Notes: generated from the sequence alone by a model not told the origin. Positions 10,997 through 19,975 are shown, counted from the stretch's first letter. The stretch: 64,000 bases of DNA from Nonomuraea turkmeniaca (GCF_005889735.1 NZ_VCKY01000018.1:1-64000), one strand, 5' to 3'. Program-made: numbers and translations.

Positions 10997-11788
10997 ATGC
11001 TCACGCAAACGGTCAGCCAAGCACCGCAGCTCGTCGACGATCGCCCGGTGGCGCAGCCGGGGAGCCTGGAGAGGGGGATCGACATCCTCCTGGCGCTGAG
11101 CACGGCCTCCAGACCGGTCAGCCTGGCGCAGCTGTGCCGCAGCACGGGCCTGCCCAAGTCGACCGCGCACCGGATCCTGGGCGTGCTGTGCTCCCGCGAG
11201 CTGGCCACGCGGGTGGGCAACGGCTACCTGCCCGGCGAGCTGCTGGAGTCGATGGCGGGCATCGCCCGCGCCCGGGTGCCCGGCACGCGCCCGGTGGTCC
11301 TGCCGTACCTGCTGTACCTGTACGAGACCACCAGGCAGACGGTGAACCTGGCCGTGCCCTCCGGCATGGAGGCCCGCTACGTCGAGCGGCTGTACGGCCA
11401 CAACCGGGTCCGCTCCCCCTCCGACGGGCTGGACCGGGCGCCGCTGCACTGCACGGCGACCGGCAAGGCGCTGCTCGCGTTCGACTCGAAGCTGCGCGAG
11501 GAGGTGCTGGCGCGCGGCTCGTTCGAGCGGATGACGCGCCGGACGATCATCAGCCTGGCCGGGCTCGAACGTGAGCTGGCCCAGGTGCGCCGGCACGGTG
11601 TGGCGTACGCGCAGGAGGAGTTCATCGAGGGCGTGGTCTGCGTGGCGGCCCCGGTGTTCGGCCCCGGCGGCCGGATCTGCATGGCTCTGGGGGTGGCCGC
11701 GCGGGCCCACGCGGCGCCGCTGGGCAGGCTGGGCATCGCCGTGCGCGGGGCCGCCCAGGCCATCTCGGCCGCGCTCCTCGGCGTGTAG
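10997..11788 (+). CDS. IclR-family transcriptional regulator
   Basis: IclR regulators pair an N-terminal winged helix with a C-terminal GAF-like effector domain. The HTH is at about residues 20-75 (LERGIDILLALSTASRPVSL, STGLPKSTAHRILGVL). The effector domain has the family features ALHCTATGKALLAF and VAAPVFGPGGRICMALGVAA. ATG 10997 follows GAAGGGA with good spacing; an in-frame TTG at 10970 is less likely. It lies 99 bp downstream of the cox/xdhC operon on the same strand and could regulate it or its own gene. The effector is unknown. Length is 263 residues. Confidence 0.9.
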   Translation: MLTQTVSQAPQLVDDRPVAQPGSLERGIDILLALSTASRPVSLAQLCRSTGLPKSTAHRILGVLCSRELATRVGNGYLPGELLESMAGIARARVPGTRPVVLPYLLYLYETTRQTVNLAVPSGMEARYVERLYGHNRVRSPSDGLDRAPLHCTATGKALLAFDSKLREEVLARGSFERMTRRTIISLAGLERELAQVRRHGVAYAQEEFIEGVVCVAAPVFGPGGRICMALGVAARAHAAPLGRLGIAVRGAAQAISAALLGV

Positions 11789-11794
11789 CCGTTC

Positions 11795-11845
11795 CGGTCA
11801 CTGGAACGCTCCACCGGTCCGCGGCCGATAGCGTTCCAGTGACCG
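11795..11845. terminator. 16-bp perfect inverted repeat after the IclR gene
   Basis: Arms CGGTCACTGGAACGCT (11795-11810) and AGCGTTCCAGTGACCG (11830-11845) are exact complements with a 19-base loop. The position just after the IclR stop suggests a strong terminator. The length and symmetry could also serve as a protein-binding site for the next gene. Confidence 0.6.
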
Positions 11846-11978
11846 AAACCCGTGATTGCGGGCGCCGCGCCGCAGCGATCACATCGGGGCATGGATTTCC
11901 TTCCGGCTCCGGCCATCCAGGAGACGCCCGTGGTCCGCCGGGCACGGGTCCGCAGGACGCCGGTCGGGGAGGCCTCGC

Positions 11979-13118
11979 GTGCCTAGGGGCCTGCCGAGGG
12001 CGACCACGCTGGAGAGCCTGCGCCTCGCGGCCGCCCTCGTGCCCCCGGGCGCGCCGCACGTGACACCCGGGCGCGACCCGCTGCGCGCCAGGCCCTTGCT
12101 GGCCGACCTCGAGTCCCGGTACGGTGCCCGCCCCGTGCTGGTACGCGGCCCGAGGGGCCCGGCGCTGCTGGTGTTGTCCAAACGCGACGCGCTCCGCGTG
12201 CTGGAGGAGGAGCGGAGCGACTACGCGCCGGCCCTCCAGGAGCGGCAGCTGAACCTGCCGATGGACGTCCTGCGCCCGGCGTTCATCGAGATCGCCCGCG
12301 AGGAGGCCGCGGAGCTGACCGACGGCGTGGTGGACTACCAGCGGCTCGACGCCCGCTGGCAGCGCGTGGCCAGGCGCTGCGTGTACGGCGCCGGCGCGGC
12401 CGGCGACGAGGAGCTCACCAGCCTGCTGGCGCGGCTGGGCAGGCGGCGGGCCGGGCGCCGGCAGGAGATCCTCTCCGGCCGCTACGACACGCGGATCCTC
12501 GACCACCTGCGCCGCGCCGAGCCGGGCAGCCTGGCCGGCCTGATCGCCGAGACCTCCGGCGACCAGACCGAGTCGCGCCGGCTCATGCAGGCCGCGTTCT
12601 GGATGATGGGGCTCGGCGTCACCGCGACCGGCCTCATGCAGACGCTGGCGCTGCTCGCCGCCCACCCGGGGCACCGCAAGGCGGCCCGCGCCGACCCTGA
12701 GCATCTGCGGGCCTGCCTGCGCGAGGCGCTGCGCCTGTGGCCGCCGGTGCCGGCGTTGTCCCGGGTCACCGCCGCGGACACCGAGTGGTACGGCACCACC
12801 CTGCCCGCGGGCACCACCGTGCTGGTCCCGCTCGCGGCACACCAGCGCAGCGCGCGCCTGCCGTACGCGAACACGTTCGCGCCCGAGATCTGGCTCGACG
12901 GCACCGCGGCGGGCGAATGGTGGGCCCGTCCCGGCTGCGACGGCGTGCACCTCACGCTGGCGGTCGGCACGGCCTTCCTGGGCGGCATCCTGCGGACCGC
13001 CCGGCCCAAACCGGTCGGCCGGCTGTTGTCGCCGCACCGGCCGCTCCCGTACACGCTCAACGTCGCGCGACTGCGGGTGACGATGCGCCCGGCCCGTCGC
13101 AAACCCGCACACTCCTGA
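11979..13118 (+). CDS. Divergent cytochrome P450-like protein
   Basis: P450 fold features are visible but weak. The K-helix ExxR motif is EALR at residues 249-252, followed by the usual LWPPVPALSRVTAADTEWYG region. The heme-ligand loop appears as ARPGCDGVHL with Cys320, lacking the normal FGxGxHxC glycine pattern. The I-helix region (FWMMGLGVTATGLM) lacks the usual acid-Thr pair. It is 379 residues from GTG 11979, chosen because GGGGAGG lies at 11966-11972. The closest description is an atypical P450 of unknown substrate, possibly with altered or no monooxygenase activity. No redox partner is adjacent. Confidence 0.72.
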   Translation: MPRGLPRATTLESLRLAAALVPPGAPHVTPGRDPLRARPLLADLESRYGARPVLVRGPRGPALLVLSKRDALRVLEEERSDYAPALQERQLNLPMDVLRPAFIEIAREEAAELTDGVVDYQRLDARWQRVARRCVYGAGAAGDEELTSLLARLGRRRAGRRQEILSGRYDTRILDHLRRAEPGSLAGLIAETSGDQTESRRLMQAAFWMMGLGVTATGLMQTLALLAAHPGHRKAARADPEHLRACLREALRLWPPVPALSRVTAADTEWYGTTLPAGTTVLVPLAAHQRSARLPYANTFAPEIWLDGTAAGEWWARPGCDGVHLTLAVGTAFLGGILRTARPKPVGRLLSPHRPLPYTLNVARLRVTMRPARRKPAHS

Positions 13119-13253
13119 CCCATGCCTGGTCAAGCCCAGTGGCCAACGTAGACCTTCGACCTCCGTTAGAGTCTGGGGTACAAAAGGCATGCCGGGCGGC
13201 GGACGGTTCGGGGTTGCGGCAGCACGAGGGGCCCAGGGGAGGAACGGTTCCGG

Positions 13254-15227
13254 TTGAGACGGGATGACGACGGCGAGAGGACGGCGACGTTGGGGCGCTC
13301 CGCAGGCACTCCGCTGAAGCCGGAAGACCCGCCGGCGATCGGCTCCTACGAGCTGGTCAGCCGTCTCGGCTCCGGCGGCATGGGCGTGGTCTACCTCGCC
13401 AAGGCCGCCGACGGGTCGCGGGTGGCGCTCAAGGCGATCCGCAGGGACTTCACCGCCGACCCGGTCTACCGTGCGCGTTTCCACGAAGAGGTCTCCAACG
13501 CCCGCAAGGTGGCCTCGTTCTGCACGGCGCGGGTGCTCGACCACGGCGAGGACCGGGGCGTGCTCTACCTCGTCACCGAATACATCGACGGCATCTCGCT
13601 GGAAGACCACCTGATCGAGCACGGGGCGTTGTCGCCGTCCGTGCTGCACGCGGCCGCCGTGGGCGTGGCGGCCGCGCTGACCGCGATCCACGCGGCGGGC
13701 CTGGTGCACCGCGATCTCAAGCCGGCGAACGTCATGCTGACGCTGGCCGGACCGCGGGTGATCGACTTCGGGCTGGCGCGGTCGACGCACGTCGACTCCC
13801 GGCACACGAACGCCGGCATGGTCATGGGCACTCCCGGATGGATCGCTCCCGAGCAGGTCTTCGAGGGGCGGACCAGCCCGGCGGGGGACGTGTTCGCGTG
13901 GGGGTCGCTGATCGCGTACGCGGGGCTGGGCGGGCATCCGTTCGGCGAGGGGGACGCGTACGTGATGGCGGCCCGGGCCCGTACCGCGCCGCCTGACCTT
14001 CGAGGGTTGCCGACGCCGCTGGACCGGCTGGTGGCGGCGGCCATCCATCCCGACCCGGCGCGGCGGCCGTCGGCCAGGCAGCTGCTGCTGGAGCTGGTGG
14101 AGGCGGCCGACGAACCGGCGGCGCAGCTGGCCGCGACCAAGCACCTCACGAACGCGTGGAACCCGTCGGAGTTCGCGCCGCTCGCCCACGGGCCGCACGC
14201 GGTCCCGCCGCCGGAACGCACCGGCCCCGTCCCGGGCACCGCCCGCCCGCCGCATGGCGATCCCCGCGGCCCGCGCCAAGACGCCCGCGGCCCTCAGGTG
14301 GCACCGTCCCAAGACGCCCGCGGCCCTCAGGTGGCACCGTCCCATGACGCGCGCCATCCCCAGGGACCGCCGCCGGCCGAGCGGACCGGACCCGTGCCGG
14401 GCGTGGGGCCGCAGCCACCGCACATCGAGGCGCGAGGCCCGCAGGGGCCGCCGCCGGCGGAGCGCACCGGGCCCACGCCGGGGGCCTCACGGGTGCCGCA
14501 ACCGTCGCCCGCCGACCGCACGGGTCCGACGCCAGGCGCCGGACGCGCGCCGCAGCCGCCGCACGCCGACCGCACCGGACCCGTGCCGCACGCCGACCGC
14601 ACCGGGCCCATGCCGGGCGTGGCGCCCCAGCCGCCCAGGCAGGGTGGACCGCATCCGGATCGGACCGGGCCGCTGCCGAGCCGGCGGGGGCCGCTGCCCC
14701 ACCACGCCACGACCGGCCAGGGGCCGTTGCCGGGTTACCGCCCCGCGCGGCCGAAGCGGGGTGTGTTCGCGGGCTGCCTGACCGCGCTGGTGATCGCGGC
14801 CGTGCTGCTGGTGCTGCTGCTGGCCGCGCTTGCCTCGATATTCCGCTCGTCGCCGGCCCAGGGCGCGGACGGCCCGGTGCAGGACGGCAAGCTGAGGTTC
14901 GCCGTGACGAGCACGAAGTGCCCCAAGCCTGCCAAGGCCGCGACGAAGCGCACCTGCCAGATCGGCGTGAAGATCGACAACCTGGGCCATGAGGCCAGGG
15001 TGCTCTACCCAGGCCAGCAGAAGCTCATCGACGAGGACGACGCCCTGCACGGCGGCACCAAGTTGCTCGACAAGAGCGGCAAGGAGATCACGCCGATCCG
15101 CATCGAGCCCGGCGGCGCGTTCACCGGCACGCTGGTGTTCGACCTGCCGAAGCACCTCCAGCCCACGGGCCTGGAGGTGCACGACTCCGGGCTGAGCACG
15201 GGAGCCAGGATCATCCTGGACTCCTAG
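13254..15227 (+). CDS. Membrane Ser/Thr protein kinase with proline-rich linker and extracellular domain
   Basis: Eukaryote-type (PknB-like) kinase of 657 residues. The cytoplasmic kinase domain (about residues 30-290) has glycine loop GSGGMGVV (~39), invariant Lys in VALKAI, HRDLKPANV (~152), DFGLA (~171) and the APE motif in WIAPEQ. A long Pro/Gly linker (~320-500) holds repeated ERTGPxPG-type units. One transmembrane helix lies near residues 502-531. The outer domain (~540-657) resembles DUF4352-type beta folds and not PASTA repeats; two Cys could form a disulfide. TTG 13254 follows AGGGGAGGAA. The stop shares CTAG with the convergent dehydrogenase gene. Confidence 0.9.
   Translation: MRRDDDGERTATLGRSAGTPLKPEDPPAIGSYELVSRLGSGGMGVVYLAKAADGSRVALKAIRRDFTADPVYRARFHEEVSNARKVASFCTARVLDHGEDRGVLYLVTEYIDGISLEDHLIEHGALSPSVLHAAAVGVAAALTAIHAAGLVHRDLKPANVMLTLAGPRVIDFGLARSTHVDSRHTNAGMVMGTPGWIAPEQVFEGRTSPAGDVFAWGSLIAYAGLGGHPFGEGDAYVMAARARTAPPDLRGLPTPLDRLVAAAIHPDPARRPSARQLLLELVEAADEPAAQLAATKHLTNAWNPSEFAPLAHGPHAVPPPERTGPVPGTARPPHGDPRGPRQDARGPQVAPSQDARGPQVAPSHDARHPQGPPPAERTGPVPGVGPQPPHIEARGPQGPPPAERTGPTPGASRVPQPSPADRTGPTPGAGRAPQPPHADRTGPVPHADRTGPMPGVAPQPPRQGGPHPDRTGPLPSRRGPLPHHATTGQGPLPGYRPARPKRGVFAGCLTALVIAAVLLVLLLAALASIFRSSPAQGADGPVQDGKLRFAVTSTKCPKPAKAATKRTCQIGVKIDNLGHEARVLYPGQQKLIDEDDALHGGTKLLDKSGKEITPIRIEPGGAFTGTLVFDLPKHLQPTGLEVHDSGLSTGARIILDS
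14278..14343 (+). repeat. Perfect 33-bp tandem duplication in kinase linker
   Basis: Bases 14278-14310 and 14311-14343 are identical and directly adjacent. The in-frame unit encodes 11 residues (QDARGPQVAPS) twice. It lies in the disordered proline-rich linker, where length changes are probably tolerated. Confidence 0.95.
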
Positions 15228-16129
15228 AAACCTTGGGACGGGCTGACCCGGCCTTCCAACGGCGCGCCCGCGCCGAGCAACCGCACATTGGCGGTGACCC
15301 GCTCGGCCAGCCCGCGCCAGTAGGCGGGACGCGGGTTCGCGCAGTGCGGCGTGATCAGCACGTTCTCCATGCCCCACAGCGGATGCCCGTCGGGCAACGG
15401 CTCGGGGTCGGTGACGTCGAGCGCCGCGCCGCCGATGTCGCCGGCGCGCAGCGCCGACACCAGGTCGTCGGTCACGACGAGCCCGCCGCGGGCGACGTTC
15501 ACCAGCCAGGCGGACTTCCGCATGAGCGCGAACTCAGGCGCGCCGATCATGCCCCTCGTGTCCGGCGTGGCGGGCGCCGCGACCACCACGTAGTCGGCCT
15601 CCGGCAGCGCCTCGCGGTAGCGGGCCCGCGGCACGACCTTGACCGCGCCGGGCGCGTCGCCCCGGTCGGTGACCGCGATGACCGGGCAGCCGAACGGCTC
15701 CAGCATGCCGATGAGGGCGCGGCCGATGCCGCCGCAGCCCACGATCGCGACCGTCGAGCCGGCGAACTCCCGTGACGTGTTGCTCCCCCATCGGGTGGCC
15801 CTGGCGTGCCGGTGCAGGTCGCGGGCGGCCGTCAGCATCAGGGCGAGCGCGTGCTCGGCCACGGCGGGACCGTACGAGCCGGTGGCGGCGGTGAAGACGG
15901 GGTGCTCGGTGATGACGCCGGCGGCGGCCCACCGCTCGACGCCGGCGTGCGGCAGCTGCACCCACCGGATGCCCTCGTGGATCATGGAGCGTATCTCGGC
16001 GGGGTCGTCGTTGCCGTAGTAGACGATGGCCTCGGCGCGCTCCAGCGGCACGACCTGGCCGCCGGCGCGGCGTACCGCGTCGATGAGGACCGGCACCGGC
16101 TCGGGGCCGACGTAGACGGCGACGGTCAT
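15224..16129 (-). CDS. D-isomer-specific 2-hydroxyacid dehydrogenase
   Basis: NAD(P)-dependent reductase or oxidase of 2-keto/2-hydroxy acids. The Rossmann loop is VGCGGIGRALIG, and the catalytic trio is visible as Arg in VNVARGGLV, Glu in DPEPLP and His in ITPHCANP. It is 301 residues from ATG 16129, which follows GAGGTG; the longer reading is a shadow of the upstream gene. It overlaps the upstream aldolase gene by ATGA and lies third in a kdgK-aldolase-dehydrogenase operon. That suggests action on a sugar acid or on a product of aldol cleavage. Substrate is not deducible. Confidence 0.87.
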   Translation of the reverse strand: MTVAVYVGPEPVPVLIDAVRRAGGQVVPLERAEAIVYYGNDDPAEIRSMIHEGIRWVQLPHAGVERWAAAGVITEHPVFTAATGSYGPAVAEHALALMLTAARDLHRHARATRWGSNTSREFAGSTVAIVGCGGIGRALIGMLEPFGCPVIAVTDRGDAPGAVKVVPRARYREALPEADYVVVAAPATPDTRGMIGAPEFALMRKSAWLVNVARGGLVVTDDLVSALRAGDIGGAALDVTDPEPLPDGHPLWGMENVLITPHCANPRPAYWRGLAERVTANVRLLGAGAPLEGRVSPSQGF

Positions 16130-16752
16130 CGCTGCACCTCCTGAGCGAGCCTCGCCAGCAGGGCGGCGACGCGCCGGCCGGCGGCCTCCGCGCCGCCGGA
16201 GGTGAGCGCGGAGCCCATGCCGCAGGCCACGGCGCCGGCCGCGATCCACTCCGGCGCGTTGTCGATGGTGACGCCTCCCGTGGGGATGGCGGGGACTTGC
16301 GGCAGCGCGGCGCGTACGTCGCGCAGCCAGGACGGCGACACCGCGGACGCCGGGAAGATCTTCACCGCGTCCGCGCCTTCCTCCAGGGCACGGACGATCT
16401 CGGTCGGGGTCGACACGCCGGGGAAGACCGGCACGCCGTAGCGGTGGCCGGCCCGGATCACCTCAGGGTGCAGGTTGGGCGAGACGAGGAAGCGGGCGCC
16501 GGACTCCACGGCGGCGCGGGCCGCGGCGGCGTCGAGCACGGTGCCCGCGCCGACGAGCGCGCCGGGCCGCTGCTCGGTGAGCCGGGCGACGGCGGTGAGG
16601 GCGTGCGGGGTGGTGAGCGCCACCTCCACGGCCCGCAGCCCGGCGTCCAGCACGGCCTCGGCGGCGGCCACCGCCTCGCCCGGACCCGCGGCCCTGACGA
16701 TCCCGAACACCCGTTGCTCGGTGACGGCCTGGACGATCTCCCAGCGGAACAT
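16126..16752 (-). CDS. KDPG/KDPGal-type aldolase, second copy
   Basis: Class I aldolase of the KDPG/KHG family, 208 residues. Catalytic Glu is in GLRAVEVALTTPHAL and the Schiff-base Lys is in GADAVKIFPAS. ATG 16752 follows AAGGGA and is preferred to the GTG five codons upstream. It differs substantially from the eda product at 4640-5251 and sits between kdgK and a dehydrogenase gene. Its likely job is cleaving 2-keto-3-deoxy-6-phosphogluconate, or the galacto form, made by the adjacent kinase during uronate or aldonate breakdown. The sugar is inference. Confidence 0.9.
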   Translation of the reverse strand: MFRWEIVQAVTEQRVFGIVRAAGPGEAVAAAEAVLDAGLRAVEVALTTPHALTAVARLTEQRPGALVGAGTVLDAAAARAAVESGARFLVSPNLHPEVIRAGHRYGVPVFPGVSTPTEIVRALEEGADAVKIFPASAVSPSWLRDVRAALPQVPAIPTGGVTIDNAPEWIAAGAVACGMGSALTSGGAEAAGRRVAALLARLAQEVQR

Positions 16753-16782
16753 GGTTTCCCTTCTCACGATGTACGGTCCGCG

Positions 16783-17697
16783 CTAGCGGTGCACGGTCTC
16801 CCCCGCCGCGGTGAACGCGGCCAGCGCGCGGTCCAGGCCCACCCGGTCGGGCAGCCCGTCGGTGTCGTTGGCGCACTGCACGACGAGCGCCGCCACGGCC
16901 GCCCCCTCGCGCAGGCACGTCTCGTACGGCATCCCGCGCAGCATCCCCGACAGAAACCCGGCGGCGAACGCGTCCCCGGCCCCCACCGGATCCGTCACGG
17001 GCACCGGGAACGCCTCCTGCCGCAGCCCCGCGCAGCCGGCCGACTTGTCGCGGTGCTTGACCACGGCGAGCCCGGGCAGCCCGGCCGGGTCCACCTGGAG
17101 CAGCTCCAGCTCGTCCGCGCCGGCGAAGACCACGTCGGCGCGGCCCATGAGCGGCGCGACCCGCTCCCGCCACCGATCGGGCGGTCCGAGTTTGAGCCGG
17201 ATGTTCGGGTCGAAGGAGATCGTGGCGCCCGCGGCCTTGGCCAGGTCGAGCAGCCTGAGCGTGGCCAGGTGCGCCGAGTCCGACAACATGGGCGTGATCC
17301 CGGTGACGTGGACGAGCCGCGCGCCGTCCATCATCTCGGGCGTCAGCTCCCCGGGCACCAGCCGGGAGGCGGCCGAGCCCGCGCGGTAGTACTGGACGTC
17401 GATCGCCCGGGACGGGTGGCTGTCGCGCAGCAGCAGCCCGGTGGGGGCGTCCGGGTCGACGACGGCGTGGCGGGTGTCGATGCCGTCGGCCCGCAGCATG
17501 GCCAGCACCGATGCGCCTGCCGGGTCGGCGCCCACCCGCCCGAGCCAGCGCACCTGGTGGCCTAGCCTGGCCAGGCCGGCGGCCACGTTCGACTCGGCGC
17601 CCGCGATCGAGCGGCGGAAGGCGACGGCCCGCTCCAGGGGGACACCCGGCTCGGCCAGCATCAGCAGCATGGCCTCCCCGCACACCACGACGCTCAC
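16783..17697 (-). CDS. kdgK: 2-keto-3-deoxygluconate kinase (PfkB family)
   Basis: PfkB-family sugar kinase, 304 residues, predicted to phosphorylate 2-keto-3-deoxygluconate to KDPG for the aldolase encoded just downstream. Family motifs are GAESNVAAGLARLG near residue 32 and the catalytic TDPVGAGDAFAAGFLSG near residue 237. The segment YYRAGSAASRL is typical of KDG kinases. The next gene is 30 bp away on the same strand. The substrate rests on the aldolase partnership and the YYR motif; another 2-keto-3-deoxy acid is possible. Confidence 0.85.
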   Translation of the reverse strand: MSVVVCGEAMLLMLAEPGVPLERAVAFRRSIAGAESNVAAGLARLGHQVRWLGRVGADPAGASVLAMLRADGIDTRHAVVDPDAPTGLLLRDSHPSRAIDVQYYRAGSAASRLVPGELTPEMMDGARLVHVTGITPMLSDSAHLATLRLLDLAKAAGATISFDPNIRLKLGPPDRWRERVAPLMGRADVVFAGADELELLQVDPAGLPGLAVVKHRDKSAGCAGLRQEAFPVPVTDPVGAGDAFAAGFLSGMLRGMPYETCLREGAAVAALVVQCANDTDGLPDRVGLDRALAAFTAAGETVHR

Positions 17698-17840
17698 GAA
17701 CGGGACTCCTCGGCAGACCAGTGGATCATGCGTCCCAATAGTAGTACCGAATCACGTTTGTCCATTCGAGGTGGGGTCCCTTGACCGCTTGGCGGCCCTG
17801 AGGAACGCTGAAGCGGAAAACTTGGCCGGGGGCATCGCGC

Positions 17841-19085
17841 GTGAGGCGTTCATTCATCACCTTGCTGGCCGCCAACGCACTCTCCGTCACCGGGACCATG
17901 CTTTCCCTGCTGGCCGTGCCGTGGTTCGTGCTGGAGAGCACGGGAAGCGCCGCGCTCACGGGGGTGGCGGCGTTCTCCACCACGTTCCCCATCGTCGTGT
18001 CCGCCGCGTTCGGCGGGACGCTGGTGGACCGGCTGGGGTTCCGGGGCGCGAGCGTGCTGTCCGATCTGGCCGGCGGGCTCGTGGTGCTGGCCATGCCGGT
18101 GCTGACGTGGACGGACGGGTTGTCGTATCCGGCGCTGCTGGGGCTGCTCTTCGTGCGCTGGCTGCTGGCCACTCCCGGGGAGACGGCACGCAAGGCCATG
18201 GTCCCCGAGCTGGCGGCGCTCGGAGACGTGCGGCTCGAGCGGGCGGTGGCGGCGTACGACGGCGTCTACCGGGGGGCGGCCATGGTGGGCGCGCCACTCG
18301 CCGGCGTGCTGATCGCCTGGCTCGGAGCCGGGGCGCTGCTCGTCGTCGACGGAGTGACGTTCCTGCTGTCGGCGGTCCTGATCGGCGGGATCCCGCGGCT
18401 GGAAGGCGGCGTGTCCGAGCGTGGCGGCTATCTGCGCGATCTGCGCGACGGGCTGGCGTTTCTCTGGCGGGACCGGCTGCAGCTGAGCGGCACCACGATG
18501 CTCGTCGTGGTCAACATGCTGGACACCGGCGTGACGCAGGTGCTGCTGGCGCTGTACGCCAGGGACGTGGCGCACGATCCCCGGGCGTTCGGCCTGCTCG
18601 CCGGCGCGGTCGGGGCGGGCGCGCTGGCCGGGACCGTCGGCTACGGCGCCGTCGGCGAGCGATTACCCCGGAGGCTGACCTACGGGCTGTGCTTTCTCCT
18701 CGCCGGAGTGCCGCGCGTCCTGGTGCTGGCCCTCGGCGCGCCGTTCCCCGTCGCCCTCGGTGTGACCGTGCTCTCCGGCTTCGCGGCGGGGGCGATCAAC
18801 CCCATTCTCGGCATGCTCCAGTACGACCGGATCCCCGCGCCTCTCCGGGCCCGGGTGATCGGGACCATGACGGCCGCCGCGTACGCGGGCATGCCGGCGG
18901 GCGGGCTCCTCGCCGGCACGCTCACGGAGCTGACCGGGCTCACGGCGACCCTCTACGCGTTCGCCGCCGTCTACCTGCTGGCGTCGCTCCCGCCGTTCGC
19001 CTGCCGGGCCTGGCGGGAGCTGGATCGCGACGACCCGGCCGGCGTCACGCGGCGGCGGCCCGGCTCAGCAGGAGAGACTCGCTGA
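17841..19085 (+). CDS. MFS transporter (efflux type)
   Basis: Twelve-helix major facilitator of 414 residues. The N-terminal helix AANALSVTGTMLSLLAVPWF and the loop GGTLVDRLGFRGASVL, an MFS motif A variant, resemble the macrolide/enterobactin exporter branch. GTG 17841 has only a weak G-rich sequence upstream. It is divergent from kdgK, so uptake of the sugar acid is conceivable, but the sequence type suggests export. The 3' end runs 41 bp into the convergent PfkB gene. Confidence 0.85.
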   Translation: MRRSFITLLAANALSVTGTMLSLLAVPWFVLESTGSAALTGVAAFSTTFPIVVSAAFGGTLVDRLGFRGASVLSDLAGGLVVLAMPVLTWTDGLSYPALLGLLFVRWLLATPGETARKAMVPELAALGDVRLERAVAAYDGVYRGAAMVGAPLAGVLIAWLGAGALLVVDGVTFLLSAVLIGGIPRLEGGVSERGGYLRDLRDGLAFLWRDRLQLSGTTMLVVVNMLDTGVTQVLLALYARDVAHDPRAFGLLAGAVGAGALAGTVGYGAVGERLPRRLTYGLCFLLAGVPRVLVLALGAPFPVALGVTVLSGFAAGAINPILGMLQYDRIPAPLRARVIGTMTAAAYAGMPAGGLLAGTLTELTGLTATLYAFAAVYLLASLPPFACRAWRELDRDDPAGVTRRRPGSAGETR

Positions 19086-19917
19086 TCGGAGACTCGTGGG
19101 TGCCGGCCACCGTGCAGGCGTGTGCCCCGGCGATCGCGCCCAGCCTGACGCACTCCTCCAGCGGCCGGCCCCGCAGCGACCCGTACAGGAAGCCGGACAC
19201 GAACGCGTCCCCCGCGCCGTTGCTGTCGGCCACCGGCCCGGGCAGCGGCGCGGCCGGGAAGGCGCGCACGCCCGAGTCGCGGGTCAGCACGAGGCACCCG
19301 TCGGCGCCCCGCGTGCAGACGACCGTGTGGGCGCGGCCGTGCGCCAGGATGCCGCGCATCGTGGCGGCCGGGTCCCGCAGCGCGACGGCCGACAGGAACA
19401 CCAGGTCGGACCGGTAGGCGAAGTCCTTCTGGTAGTCGTTGACGCCGTCCCAGTCGTGCAGGTCCGTGGAGATCGGCACGCCCTCCAGCTCGGGATAGAC
19501 GTGGCGGCAGAAGTCCATGATCGACACGTGCACGTGCCTGGCCCGGACCTCCGCGTACGACTCCCTGGGCAGGCGTTCGCCGGGCGTCACCTTGGCGTCG
19601 TAGAAGGAGGTGCGGCGGCCGTCGGGGCCCACGAGCAGCACGCTCCTGCGCGTGCCCGCCTTGGCCGGACCCCATGAGCAGTCGAGGTCGCGCAGCGCGT
19701 GCCGGATCAGCGTGCCCTGCGGGTCGTCCCCGATCAGGTCGGCGAAAGCGACGTCCAGCCCGAGCGCATGGCAGCCGAGCGCCACCCCGGCGCCGGTGTT
19801 GCCGATCCGGTCGACGACCGGTGGCACCTGATAGGTGTCCCGGTACGGCAACGGCAGCTCAGGCACGTACACCGTGGTATCGACCCCGGCGCCGCCGAGG
19901 ACCAAGATGTCCCGCAC
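19045..19917 (-). CDS. PfkB-family carbohydrate kinase
   Basis: Ribokinase-like kinase, 290 residues. Visible are the N-terminal ILVLGGAGVDTTVYVPELP, the di-Gly region DRIGNTGAGVALGCHALG, and the catalytic NGAGDAFVSGFLYGSL with its GAGD anion hole. GTG 19917 was chosen because GGAGG precedes it by about 10 bases; the longer reading overlaps the LacI gene. It is the third gene of a GH13-LacI-PfkB unit, so it may phosphorylate a sugar released by the glucosidase or sense its level. Its substrate is not recognisable. The 3' end overlaps the MFS gene tail to tail. Confidence 0.82.
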   Translation of the reverse strand: MRDILVLGGAGVDTTVYVPELPLPYRDTYQVPPVVDRIGNTGAGVALGCHALGLDVAFADLIGDDPQGTLIRHALRDLDCSWGPAKAGTRRSVLLVGPDGRRTSFYDAKVTPGERLPRESYAEVRARHVHVSIMDFCRHVYPELEGVPISTDLHDWDGVNDYQKDFAYRSDLVFLSAVALRDPAATMRGILAHGRAHTVVCTRGADGCLVLTRDSGVRAFPAAPLPGPVADSNGAGDAFVSGFLYGSLRGRPLEECVRLGAIAGAHACTVAGTHESPISESLLLSRAAAA

Positions 19918-19975
19918 GTGTTCATGGCCTCCACTCCGTGAAGGCGGGTCGGTCGCCAGACACCGCCGCACTCCC

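Noticed and set aside
11622..14423. 933-residue minus-strand frame
   Set aside because: It is antisense to the IclR, P450-like and kinase genes, with low-complexity Arg/Gly composition; not a gene.
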